A model generated the notes under the pieces. It did no database searches. It had not been told where the DNA came from and saw only the letters and a list, made by a program, of their open reading frames with translations. Of a stretch of 12,609 nucleotides of DNA, positions 1 to 6,329 are shown piece by piece. The position numbers and the translations under genes were made by a program. Source of the stretch: Rickettsiales bacterium (GTDB lineage Bacteria > Pseudomonadota > Alphaproteobacteria > Rickettsiales > UBA1997); NCBI GenBank assembly GCA_947455365.1, contig CANGNU010000010.1:1-12609 (forward strand). The letters run 5' to 3'. Each line of letters starts with the position of its first letter. Positions within the stretch are counted from its first letter, which is position 1.

Positions 1-42
1 AGCAATATAAGAATCGCAAGATCTAAAATTTAAAATTAAACA

Positions 43-870
43 ATGACTACAAAAATTGTTGCCATCCTCAACCTTACTCCCGACTCATTCTCCGACGGTG
101 GAAAATTCAATCAGCCAAATTTTGCCCTAATGCATTTGCAAAAAATTTTGCAAGAAGGTGCTGATGTAATTGATGTTGGCGCAGAATCAACTCGCCCCAA
201 CGCTACAGCCATCAGCTCTGAAGAGGAGTGGCTGCGTTTGGAAAAAATTTTACCGCAAATAGTTGCAATGGTAAAAAAATTTAATCGCGATAATTCTAAG
301 CAAGTTGAAATTTCTATCGATACCTATCACACGCTTACGGCCAGAAGGGCTTGCGAGCTTGGTGTGCAAATTATAAATGATGTTAGTGGCTTAATTGACG
401 ACGAAATGATTGCCCTAATTGCAGAAAAAAAAGTGCAGACAGTTTTTATGCATAGCCTCTCAGTGCCCGCCAATCCTGAGATTATCATCAATAAAGCGCT
501 AAATGTTACGCAAGAAATTTTGCGCTGGGCTTTTGCAAAAATTGCGCAACTAGAAAAAAAAGGCATTGAAAAATCGCAATTAATTTTTGATCCGGGCATA
601 GGTTTTTCTAAGGACGGTGAGCAATCACTAAGAATAATAAAAAACATCGCAACCTTCAAAAGCCTTGGCCTGCCTATTTATGTTGGTCATTCTAAAAAAA
701 GTTTTCTTGATGAATTAAAAGTTGATGGCCTGTTAAACACTAGAGAGAGCAGGGCGGAAAAGACGCTGATAATTTCTAAATATCTCGCCGAAAAAGGTGT
801 GGATTTTATCCGCGTTCACGATGTTGCGGAAAATAAAAAGGCGATAATTTTATCAAAAGAAAAAAATTAG
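43..870 (+). CDS. folP: dihydropteroate synthase
   Basis: This cytoplasmic folate-pathway enzyme condenses 6-hydroxymethyl-7,8-dihydropterin diphosphate with p-aminobenzoate to give 7,8-dihydropteroate; it is the sulfonamide target. The 275-residue product is near the usual length (E. coli about 282). The family motifs appear in order: ILNLTPDSFSDGG (8-20), DVGAESTRP (44-52), SIDTY (91-95), INDVSG (111-116), FDPGIGFSK (182-190) and VGHSKKSF (214-221), with a late R-V-H element (257-259). These are the pterin- and pABA-pocket loops of the TIM barrel, and all key positions look intact. The ATG lies one turn before the first strand, and no better start exists. The 42 bases upstream are AT-rich with no Shine-Dalgarno. 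The gene is followed after 79 bp by dnaK in the same direction. No terminator is visible between the two. Confidence 0.96.
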   Translation: MTTKIVAILNLTPDSFSDGGKFNQPNFALMHLQKILQEGADVIDVGAESTRPNATAISSEEEWLRLEKILPQIVAMVKKFNRDNSKQVEISIDTYHTLTARRACELGVQIINDVSGLIDDEMIALIAEKKVQTVFMHSLSVPANPEIIINKALNVTQEILRWAFAKIAQLEKKGIEKSQLIFDPGIGFSKDGEQSLRIIKNIATFKSLGLPIYVGHSKKSFLDELKVDGLLNTRESRAEKTLIISKYLAEKGVDFIRVHDVAENKKAIILSKEKN

Positions 871-877
871 ACTTAAC

Positions 878-902
878 CTTGTAATTCAAAAGGCCAATTA
901 TT
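878..902 (+). promoter_or_regulatory. possible promoter of dnaK (heat-shock-like)
   Basis: In the folP-dnaK gap, CTTGTAA (878-884) is followed after a short spacer by CCAATTATT (894-902). This loosely resembles the alphaproteobacterial RpoH pattern of a CTTG-type -35 and a C-rich/TAT -10. The same bases can also be read as a weak sigma-70 site (TTGTAA, then TAAATC 17 bp later). A dnaK promoter is expected here, but the match is poor and the call is tentative. Confidence 0.28.
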
Positions 903-949
903 AAATCAGAACCATCGCGTTAAAAATCTAATAATTAAATTAAAAATTT

Positions 950-2914
950 ATGAGCAATAAAGTAATTGGAATTGACTTGGGCACTACAAACTCGTGCGTT
1001 GCCATCATGGAAGGTGGTAATGTAAAAGTTATTGAAAACTCGGAAGGTGCGCGCACTACGCCTTCAATTGTGGCGTTTTTGGCGAACGGCGAACGCACTG
1101 TGGGCGCGTCGGCTAAACGACAAGCGGTGACTAATCCGCAAAATACGGTTTTTGGCATTAAGCGCTTAATTGGTCGCCGTTTTGATGATCCAATTACTGC
1201 TAAAGATAAAGACCTTGTGCCTTACAAAATTGCAGCTTCAGGCAATGGCGACGCGTGGGTTGACATTAAAGGCGAAAAATTCTCGCCAAGCCAAATTTCT
1301 GCTTTCACTTTGATGAAAATGAAAGAAACGGCAGAAAGTTATTTGGGCGAAAAGGTGGAAAAGGCCGTTATTACTGTGCCGGCCTACTTTAACGACTCGC
1401 AACGCCAAGCTACTAAAGATGCTGGTAAAATTGCTGGTTTAGATGTTTTGCGCATCATCAACGAGCCTACAGCGGCGGCACTTGCCTACGGTATGGATAA
1501 AAAACAAGCGCAAAAAATTGTCGTATATGATTTAGGTGGCGGTACTTTTGATGTATCGGTGCTTGAAATTGGCGACGGCGTGTTTGAGGTGAAGGCTACA
1601 AACGGCGATACTTTCTTGGGTGGTGAAGATTTCGACATGCGCATTTTGCAATTTTTAAACGAAGAATTTCAAAAAACTAATTCGGTTGATTTGCAAAAAG
1701 ACCCACTTGCCCTGCAACGCTTGAAAGAAGCGGCTGAAAAGGCAAAAATTGAGCTTTCATCTTTAATGGAAACTGAAATTAATCTGCCTTACATTACTGC
1801 CGACGCAAGCGGCCCTAAGCACTTGAATGTGAAGCTTACTCGCGCTAAGCTTGAGCAGTTGGTTGATGATTTAATTCAGCGCACCATTAAGCCATGCGAA
1901 AATGCCTTGCAAGACGCTGGCCTCAAGGCTGCAGAGATTGATGAAGTTATCCTTGTTGGCGGCATGACTCGCATGCCAAAAGTGGTTGAAATTGTTAAAA
2001 AACTTTTTGGCAAAGACCCAAGCAAAGGCGTTAACCCTGACGAAGTTGTTGCAATTGGCGCAGCCATACAGGGCGCGGTTCTACAAGGCGATGTGAAAGA
2101 TGTATTATTGCTTGATGTAACTCCGCTTTCACTAGGAATTGAAACAGCAGGTGGCGTGTTTACTCGCTTAATCGACCGTAACACGACAATTCCAACTAAC
2201 AAAAGCCAAGTTTTCTCTACTGCCGCCGATAACCAAACCGCGGTTACCATCAAGGTTTTCCAAGGCGAGCGCGACATTGCGGTGCATAATAAAGTTCTTG
2301 GTGAATTTAACTTAGAAGGAATTCCACCTGCTAGACGCGGCATGCCACAAATTGAAGTGTCGTTTGATATCGACGCGAACGGCGTGGTTAAAGTGTCGGC
2401 GAAGGATAAATCGACTAATAAAGAGCAGCAAATTCGCATTCAATCTTCGGGTGGTTTGTCTGATGCAGAAATTCAAAAAATGGTGAAAGATGCTGAGGCC
2501 AACGCTTCGGCGGATAAAGCCAAGAAAGAATTGGTTGAAGCCAAGAACCACGCCGATTCTGCGGTGTATGAAGCTGAGAAAAACTTGAAGGAATTTGCTG
2601 AAAAAATTCCTGCAGAAGTTAAATCTGCAATTGAAGCGGAAGTGCAAAAAACTAAAGATGTGTTGGCGAAGGCCGATGCTACTGCCGCCGAGTTTAAAGC
2701 GGTTACAGAAAGTTTAATGCAAGTTATGATGAAAATTGGTGATGCGATGAATGCTGGCGGCGCTGGAGGTTCTTCTGGCAATCCAATGGAAGACATGATG
2801 AAAGGCGCTGCAGGCAATGCTGGCGCGGCTTCACATGATTCATCTTCATCAGATAAAGAAAAAGTTGTTGATGCAGAATATGAAGAAGTGAAAGACGATA
2901 AAAAATCTTCGTAA
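950..2914 (+). CDS. dnaK: molecular chaperone DnaK (Hsp70)
   Basis: This ATP-driven cytoplasmic chaperone folds and protects proteins together with DnaJ and GrpE. The 654-residue product is full length. The nucleotide-binding domain has [10 protein letters not shown] (near 6-15), [11 protein letters not shown] (near 171-181), [10 protein letters not shown] (near 194-203) and VGGMTRMP (near 336-343). The hydrophobic linker [12 protein letters not shown] follows near 384-395, then the beta-sandwich substrate domain, the helical lid, a Gly/Ala/Ser-rich disordered stretch, and the tail ending [12 protein letters not shown]. The start Met directly precedes the first strand; the bases before it are A/T only, with no Shine-Dalgarno. 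In many Alphaproteobacteria dnaJ follows dnaK, but here a terminator and an accessory cassette follow instead. Three segments of this gene recur as a decayed copy at 4206-4354. Confidence 0.98.
   Translation: MSNKVIGIDLGTTNSCVAIMEGGNVKVIENSEGARTTPSIVAFLANGERTVGASAKRQAVTNPQNTVFGIKRLIGRRFDDPITAKDKDLVPYKIAASGNGDAWVDIKGEKFSPSQISAFTLMKMKETAESYLGEKVEKAVITVPAYFNDSQRQATKDAGKIAGLDVLRIINEPTAAALAYGMDKKQAQKIVVYDLGGGTFDVSVLEIGDGVFEVKATNGDTFLGGEDFDMRILQFLNEEFQKTNSVDLQKDPLALQRLKEAAEKAKIELSSLMETEINLPYITADASGPKHLNVKLTRAKLEQLVDDLIQRTIKPCENALQDAGLKAAEIDEVILVGGMTRMPKVVEIVKKLFGKDPSKGVNPDEVVAIGAAIQGAVLQGDVKDVLLLDVTPLSLGIETAGGVFTRLIDRNTTIPTNKSQVFSTAADNQTAVTIKVFQGERDIAVHNKVLGEFNLEGIPPARRGMPQIEVSFDIDANGVVKVSAKDKSTNKEQQIRIQSSGGLSDAEIQKMVKDAEANASADKAKKELVEAKNHADSAVYEAEKNLKEFAEKIPAEVKSAIEAEVQKTKDVLAKADATAAEFKAVTESLMQVMMKIGDAMNAGGAGGSSGNPMEDMMKGAAGNAGAASHDSSSSDKEKVVDAEYEEVKDDKKSS
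2873..2909 (+). repeat. 37-bp direct repeat, copy 1 (dnaK 3' end)
   Basis: These last coding bases of dnaK ([12 protein letters not shown]) are repeated without a mismatch at 4288-4324, 1415 bp downstream. Weaker similarity continues past both copies through TAAGATTCTTT and TTAG into the respective terminators. The repeat sits at a gene's 3' end, as integration-site duplications often do, but it may equally be the end of a decayed second dnaK. Confidence 0.9.
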
Positions 2915-2935
2915 GATTCTTTGTATTAGCTTTTT

Positions 2936-2966
2936 AAAAAAGGCGGGCCATGTGCTCGCCTTTTTT
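2936..2966 (+). terminator. Rho-independent terminator of dnaK
   Basis: GGCGGGC (2942-2948) pairs with GCTCGCC (2954-2960) around the loop CATGT, with one G-U pair. A6 before and T6 after (2936-2941, 2961-2966) extend the stem and supply the U-tract, so it could work in both directions. It lies 22 bp after the dnaK stop and isolates dnaK from the cassette downstream. Confidence 0.9.
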
Positions 2967-2992
2967 ATATTGCTCCATAAAAAATAAGAGAT

Positions 2993-3319
2993 ATGAAATT
3001 AAAGGAATTTATTTGTGATGCAGTTAATCAAATTTGTGACGCTGTTATTGAGGTTAGTGATGATGTTGCTAAAAAGACAAATAATCATCCAATTGCTCCA
3101 GCTCGTGTTGAGGGAGTTTTGAGAACAGATTACAGTCTTATTGATTTTGAAATATCTACAACCGTAAGAGAAGAACAGCAGACTAACGGAGAGATTAAAA
3201 GTGAAATAATTGTTATTAGTGTTAACGGCAATAAAAATGATTTAAAAGAAAATCAAATTGTAACAAAAATTAAATTTTCTTTACCCGTATTGTTTCAGGC
3301 TTTAAAAAAACCAAAATAG
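2993..3319 (+). CDS. small conserved-type hypothetical protein
   Basis: This 108-residue soluble protein has no signal peptide or membrane segment. An N-terminal helix (LKEFICDAVNQICDAVIEV, 3-21) is followed by a loop and then beta-type segments: YSLIDFEISTTV (47-58), SEIIVISVNG (70-79) and TKIKFSLPVLF (91-101). The layout recalls short bacterial proteins that start 'LK-F-x-L-x-QI' and end in 'IKFSVP', some of which occur as small partners in accessory operons. That resemblance is from memory and no function follows from it. The ATG (2993) is preceded by AAGAGA at a plausible distance, one of the few purine-rich leaders in the window. It lies between the dnaK terminator and a DUF3800 gene 38 bp downstream, probably in one transcript with it. 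Confidence 0.7.
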   Translation: MKLKEFICDAVNQICDAVIEVSDDVAKKTNNHPIAPARVEGVLRTDYSLIDFEISTTVREEQQTNGEIKSEIIVISVNGNKNDLKENQIVTKIKFSLPVLFQALKKPK

Positions 3320-3357
3320 TTTGACTAGAATTTTTTAAACTAACCACACCACAAACC

Positions 3358-3984
3358 ATGCTAATCTTCATCGACGAATCAGGCGACCCCAGATTCAAAA
3401 CCCACAAAGGCTCAAGCGGCAATTTTGTTATCGCACTAATAATTTTTGATGACGAATTAGAAGCGGAAGAAACCGCGCTAAAAATTAAAAAACTTCGCCG
3501 CGATTTAAAAAAAGCTGACAAATTCGAATTCAAATTCAACAAGTGTAATAAAGAGTTCCGCGCCCTATTTCTTAACGCTGTCAAAGACTGCAAATTTCGC
3601 ATTCGCGCAATAGTATTTTGTAAAGATTTAATTTATAGCAACCACCTTCGTTCATCAAAAGATAGTTTCTACAATTTTGCATTAAAGCAAGTTTTGAAAT
3701 ATAATGGCGACAGCATAGCGCAAGCGAAGATTAGGCTTGACGGTAGTGGTGATAGAAATTTCAAACAAAATTTAATCAACTATTTAAGAACAAATTTAAA
3801 CTCAGAAGAAAAACAAGTTATAAAAAATTTGCGCTTTCGTGATTCAAATAAAGATGTGTTGATTCAATTATCTGATATGGTTGCTGGTAGTATCAGAAGA
3901 TTTTATGACAAAGAAAGTAATGATTATGAAGTTTATCGTAAGATAATTAAGGCGAGAGAGGAGAATGTGTGGGAGTTTAAGTAG
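3358..3984 (+). CDS. DUF3800 family protein (predicted RNase H-like fold)
   Basis: The 208-residue product has the DUF3800 layout. It begins with the strand-borne acidic motif FIDESGD (4-10; D6, E7, D10), then the EFKF element (57-60), RLDGSGD (126-132; D128) and IQLSDMVAGSIRRF (169-182; Q170, D173). These acidic positions are the ones expected to hold metal in an RNase H-like active site. No biochemical role is established for most members. They occur scattered among accessory genes, sometimes near phage-defence or toxin-like loci. The start is fixed by the motif, which begins three residues after Met; the leader has no Shine-Dalgarno. It is probably cotranscribed with the small gene at 2993-3319. 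No terminator with a U-tract follows, only the inverted-repeat structure at 3986-4052. It is complete, with no frameshift. Confidence 0.82.
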   Translation: MLIFIDESGDPRFKTHKGSSGNFVIALIIFDDELEAEETALKIKKLRRDLKKADKFEFKFNKCNKEFRALFLNAVKDCKFRIRAIVFCKDLIYSNHLRSSKDSFYNFALKQVLKYNGDSIAQAKIRLDGSGDRNFKQNLINYLRTNLNSEEKQVIKNLRFRDSNKDVLIQLSDMVAGSIRRFYDKESNDYEVYRKIIKAREENVWEFK

Positions 3985-3985
3985 C

Positions 3986-4052
3986 GACTCAATTCCTATC
4001 TTAGAGTAATCTAAGAACGCACACCGTACGGTGACAGTTCGGAAGTTGAGTC
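3986..4052. repeat. compact nested inverted-repeat structure, possible structured RNA
   Basis: The outer stem pairs GACTCAA (3986-3992) with TTGAGTC (4046-4052) and continues as TTCC/GGAA after one bulged G (4045). Inside are two perfect hairpins: CTTAGA-GTAA-TCTAAG (4000-4015, with a GNRA-type loop on the + strand) and CACCG-TA-CGGTG (4022-4033). This makes a closed three-way junction of 67 nt, starting two bases after the DUF3800 stop. It is not a tRNA, because there is no T-arm or anticodon arm. The T-run that would make it a normal terminator is missing. It could be a small RNA, an mRNA 3' end structure or a miniature element. Confidence 0.5.
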
Positions 4053-4099
4053 TTTGTGCTTGGCATTTTAAAGTGGTAAACGAAATTTGCAACCTGAAT
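4053..4099. other. short AT-rich spacer with no recognised content
   Basis: Nothing recognisable lies between the inverted-repeat structure and the rlmE fragment: no ORF, no clear promoter and no repeat copy elsewhere in the window. Confidence 0.5.
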
Positions 4100-4205
4100 T
4101 TATCTTAATTTTTGTGGCTTCGCTTCTTTATTTATCGCTTCAGCCTTAAACCCCAACGCTTTTACGCCGAAAATTGCGTCCATTTGCAGTAAATCTAGGG
4201 CGATA
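4100..4205 (-). pseudogene. fragment of a second rlmE copy with internal deletion
   Basis: Read on the minus strand this gives IALDLLQMDAIFGVK and then directly ALGFKAEAINKEAKPQKLR, followed by a stop (4100-4102). The first piece matches RlmE residues 88-101 of the intact gene (VALDLLQMDAIPGVK), and the second its C-terminus (VALGFKSANA...). About 110 internal residues, with three of the four catalytic ones, are missing and the join keeps the frame. At the DNA level 4163-4205 matches 6709-6751 with six differences, including 20 identical bases. The tail differs from that of the intact gene, so the source was a diverged copy or an earlier version of the local gene. It has no start codon and no upstream domain, so it is non-functional as an enzyme. 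Confidence 0.85.
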
Positions 4206-4354
4206 ATTGACCGTAACACGACAATTCCAGTGCATAAAAGCCAAGTTTTTCTACTGCGGCCGAGTTTAAAGCAGTAACTGAAAGTTTGCAGAATATGAAG
4301 AAGTGAAAGACGATAAAAAATCTTAGCAAATTAAGATTCTTTCGTTAGTTTTGC
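4206..4354 (+). pseudogene. scrambled fragment of a second dnaK 3' region
   Basis: Three separate pieces of dnaK are joined in order. 4206-4263 matches 2171-2229 (DRNTTIP...KSQVF, with one base lost, so frameshifted). 4251-4287 matches 2679-2715. 4288-4324 matches 2873-2909 with no mismatch. Traces of the sequence after the stop follow (TAAGATTCTTT, TTAG). The first join lies on CTACTGCCGCCGA, which occurs twice in intact dnaK (2217-2229 and 2679-2691); this indicates deletion between short direct repeats. The fragment abuts the rlmE remnant in divergent orientation and runs into its own terminator. It has no start, is frameshifted and cannot encode a chaperone. Confidence 0.9.
4288..4324 (+). 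repeat. 37-bp direct repeat, copy 2
   Basis: Identical over 37 bases to the dnaK end at 2873-2909. Unlike neighbouring pieces of the dnaK remnant, it has no substitutions, which implies recent origin, gene conversion, or a site-specific origin. Confidence 0.9.
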
Positions 4355-4355
4355 A

Positions 4356-4388
4356 GGGTCTTGGGCTTTATGCTCAAGACCCTTTTTT
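4356..4388 (+). terminator. strong Rho-independent terminator after the dnaK remnant
   Basis: GGGTCTTGGGC (4356-4366) pairs with GCTCAAGACCC (4372-4382) around TTTAT, 11 bp with one G-U pair, followed by T6 (4383-4388). It occupies the place the dnaK terminator would have, but its stem sequence is different from that at 2942-2960. It would stop readthrough from the DUF3800 cassette, so the genes at 4420-6329 need their own promoter. Confidence 0.9.
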
Positions 4389-4419
4389 GTTGGTAATTTA
4401 TTTGAAGGTAATTGATTTT

Positions 4420-4875
4420 ATGATATCAGATGAAGAATGGGCGATAAATATTTTTATAGAAAATATACGCAATTTAGAATTGGCAGAAAATGCTCTAGAG
4501 TTAGCGCGATACATTGCTGAATGCAATAATAGCAAGCATTTGGCGCAGATTAGTCAGGCGCATCATCTTGTTTGTGAGGCAAATGAAAATCTTATAAAAT
4601 TAATTGCCGCAGAGATAAGAAATGAAGTTGTCGATAAAATTGGCAAAACTTTAATTGCAGAAAATATTATTAAAGCAATTGCCTTAATTAATGATGCGCA
4701 AGATGAAGTTTTTAAAAAAGCAGAATTAATCAAGATGCTTGAAACCTGCGTCATAGCTTTCTCTGCAAAAAAAATTACAGAAATTTTTCTTATCATAAAA
4801 AAAGATCAAGCCCAATTCCTTGAAAAAGTTTTATTATTAAATGAAATATGTCAAAACTGGTACTTGAGGCAATAA
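4420..4875 (+). CDS. unrecognised helical protein upstream of the aminotransferase
   Basis: I do not recognise this family. The 151-residue product starts MISDEEWAINIF. I chose the ATG at 4420 because the longer TTG reading from 4351 would run through the terminator stem, and because GAAGG (4404-4408) gives a Shine-Dalgarno-like site 11 bp before the ATG, rare in this window. The sequence is rich in Ala, Leu, Ile, Glu and Lys, with hardly any Pro or Gly, so it should be almost all alpha-helical. Helices of about 15-25 residues repeat in a tandem-bundle manner. There is no signal peptide or convincing membrane segment. Its last 28 bp overlap the start of the aminotransferase gene, which suggests coupled translation and a shared role. 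Confidence 0.65.
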   Translation: MISDEEWAINIFIENIRNLELAENALELARYIAECNNSKHLAQISQAHHLVCEANENLIKLIAAEIRNEVVDKIGKTLIAENIIKAIALINDAQDEVFKKAELIKMLETCVIAFSAKKITEIFLIIKKDQAQFLEKVLLLNEICQNWYLRQ

Positions 4876-6329
4876 GAAGGGGTCATCGCGTCAACGCTTC
4901 TGCTCAAAAATTTATAGAAAATCTTGCAAAATCTACTTCCAATACAAGCGGAGAAACGACATCTTTGGTGGCCTCTGTTCCAATATTGCCGCCACCCGCT
5001 TCAGTTTCCAAAGCTCTTAGTGAAAGCTGTAATGATGCGGAATCAGAAATTTGTTATTATGGTTCGCGTAGTTCTTTTGGTGCAGAAAAGTTGCAAAATG
5101 CAACGATGCAATATTACAAAAAAAGTGGTTTTAAGGTAGATGGCTCTAGGCCAATATTTACCCATTCAGAACATGATCTGGTTTTAATTTTGGCCAAAAA
5201 GTTGGCAAGAGACAATAGGTCAGCAATTATGACGGTTCCAACATTTGGCTTGTTTTTTGGCGCTCTTGTACGCGAAGGGGTGAATGTTAATCTTGCGAAA
5301 CTAAGTCAGGATAGTGACTGGAAGCTAACCCCAGAAATATTGCGCAATGCCTTGTCTGCCGAAGAAAATTCTAATTCAGGAATGTTTTTCTTTATAAATC
5401 CCGATAATCCAACTGGAAAATCTTATTCAAAGCAAGAAATTGAAGGCATTGCACAAGAATTTTTGGGTTATAATGATTGGCGCAAAAGCAAGGGAAAAGA
5501 TTTGATGATGGTATTTTCAGACGAAGCTTCTCGCCGCATAATGCTAAATTCAAACAAAGATTTCTTCAGTCTTGGTGCGGTTCAAGGTATGGAAGAATTT
5601 ACTTTTACTTCATCTACCTCATCAAAAGATTTGGCGCCCGGAATTGCAATTTCTCATGCGGTTGGTCCTAAAGAAATAATAGAAGAATTGCTGAGTCCTT
5701 ATGATGGAAAAATATTGCCCGACATGCTGACTGCAGACCGTTACGGCCCATCTTATCCTTCGCAATATCTTTTAACTGAAATATTTAATGGCACTTATCA
5801 GAAAGATTTTGACGATCATCTTGAGGAGTCGGTAAAAATTTATATTAAAAATTTAGAATCTATCACCAATTTTGTTGATGAAATAAATTCAAAGCTTGAG
5901 AAAAAATTTGGAGAAAGCGCTAACAAAGAAAAGTTTCTAGAGCTTGTAACCAAGCCAGATGGAGGCTTGCAATGTCTTATTCAGGCCAAGGGGCTTTTGG
6001 GCATGAATTTTCCACAAAATTATCAACATAAATTAAATTTTTCGCAAAGGAAAATTGAAGGTGGTATTGATTTGGCGGAATATTTGCAAGAAACCGCGGG
6101 GGTGAAAATATTGACAGGGGAATATTGTGGTTTTGATAAGGAAGAAATGATGTTTCGCGTAACTATTAGTAAAGAGCCAAAAATATTGGAAAAGGCATTT
6201 AATCAAATTTTAAATTCTTTAGAGCGCCTTGATTCTGGCCTAGAGAATTGTGTTTCTAGCGGCGTTGTGTCAAATTCGCAGGCTGTGCAGGTTGGCTCTA
6301 ATCAGAAAGGCGAGGCTTCTCGTTCTTAA
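4848..6329 (+). CDS. PLP-dependent aminotransferase (class I/II, fold type I) homologue, atypical active site
   Basis: The 493-residue product has the fold-type I layout: NPDNPTGK (184-191, substrate/PLP Asn), FSDEAS (223-228, D225 for the pyridine nitrogen), SSTSSKD (255-261, K260 as Schiff-base lysine), a small-domain segment PDGGLQ (370-375) and MFRVTIS (435-441, R437 for the substrate carboxylate). Three usual positions differ. The Tyr of DE-x-Y is Ser228. The phosphate-binding Arg of 'PGLR' is Ala267 (APGIA). The usual glycine-type loop before the first large helix reads THSEHD (105-110). Residues 1-55 are a low-complexity N-terminal extension and about 30 residues extend the C-terminus. 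Substrate is unknown. It may still use PLP, or it may have drifted in function. It overlaps its upstream neighbour by 28 bp and the convergent rlmE by 32 bp. Confidence 0.82.
   Translation: MSKLVLEAIRRGHRVNASAQKFIENLAKSTSNTSGETTSLVASVPILPPPASVSKALSESCNDAESEICYYGSRSSFGAEKLQNATMQYYKKSGFKVDGSRPIFTHSEHDLVLILAKKLARDNRSAIMTVPTFGLFFGALVREGVNVNLAKLSQDSDWKLTPEILRNALSAEENSNSGMFFFINPDNPTGKSYSKQEIEGIAQEFLGYNDWRKSKGKDLMMVFSDEASRRIMLNSNKDFFSLGAVQGMEEFTFTSSTSSKDLAPGIAISHAVGPKEIIEELLSPYDGKILPDMLTADRYGPSYPSQYLLTEIFNGTYQKDFDDHLEESVKIYIKNLESITNFVDEINSKLEKKFGESANKEKFLELVTKPDGGLQCLIQAKGLLGMNFPQNYQHKLNFSQRKIEGGIDLAEYLQETAGVKILTGEYCGFDKEEMMFRVTISKEPKILEKAFNQILNSLERLDSGLENCVSSGVVSNSQAVQVGSNQKGEASRS

Noticed and set aside
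1..33. Possible end of an upstream coding gene
   Set aside because: Short in-frame tails ending at 24-26 or 31-33 exist, but ten residues or fewer cannot be assigned.
1876..2439. 187-residue open frame on the minus strand inside dnaK
   Set aside because: It is antisense to a fully conserved dnaK coding region, a common shadow effect.
3986..4052. tRNA, because the outer stem is 7 bp
   Set aside because: There is no T-loop signature, no anticodon arm and the two inner hairpins do not fit D and anticodon arms.
4100..4330. Minus-strand open frame running through antisense dnaK remnant into the rlmE remnant
   Set aside because: The only ATG lies inside the rlmE scrap and the upstream part is antisense to dnaK-derived sequence, so it is treated as chance.
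4351..4419. Extended TTG start for the protein at 4420-4875
   Set aside because: The extension is the terminator stem and U-tract (4356-4388). The ATG at 4420 has a Shine-Dalgarno-like site.
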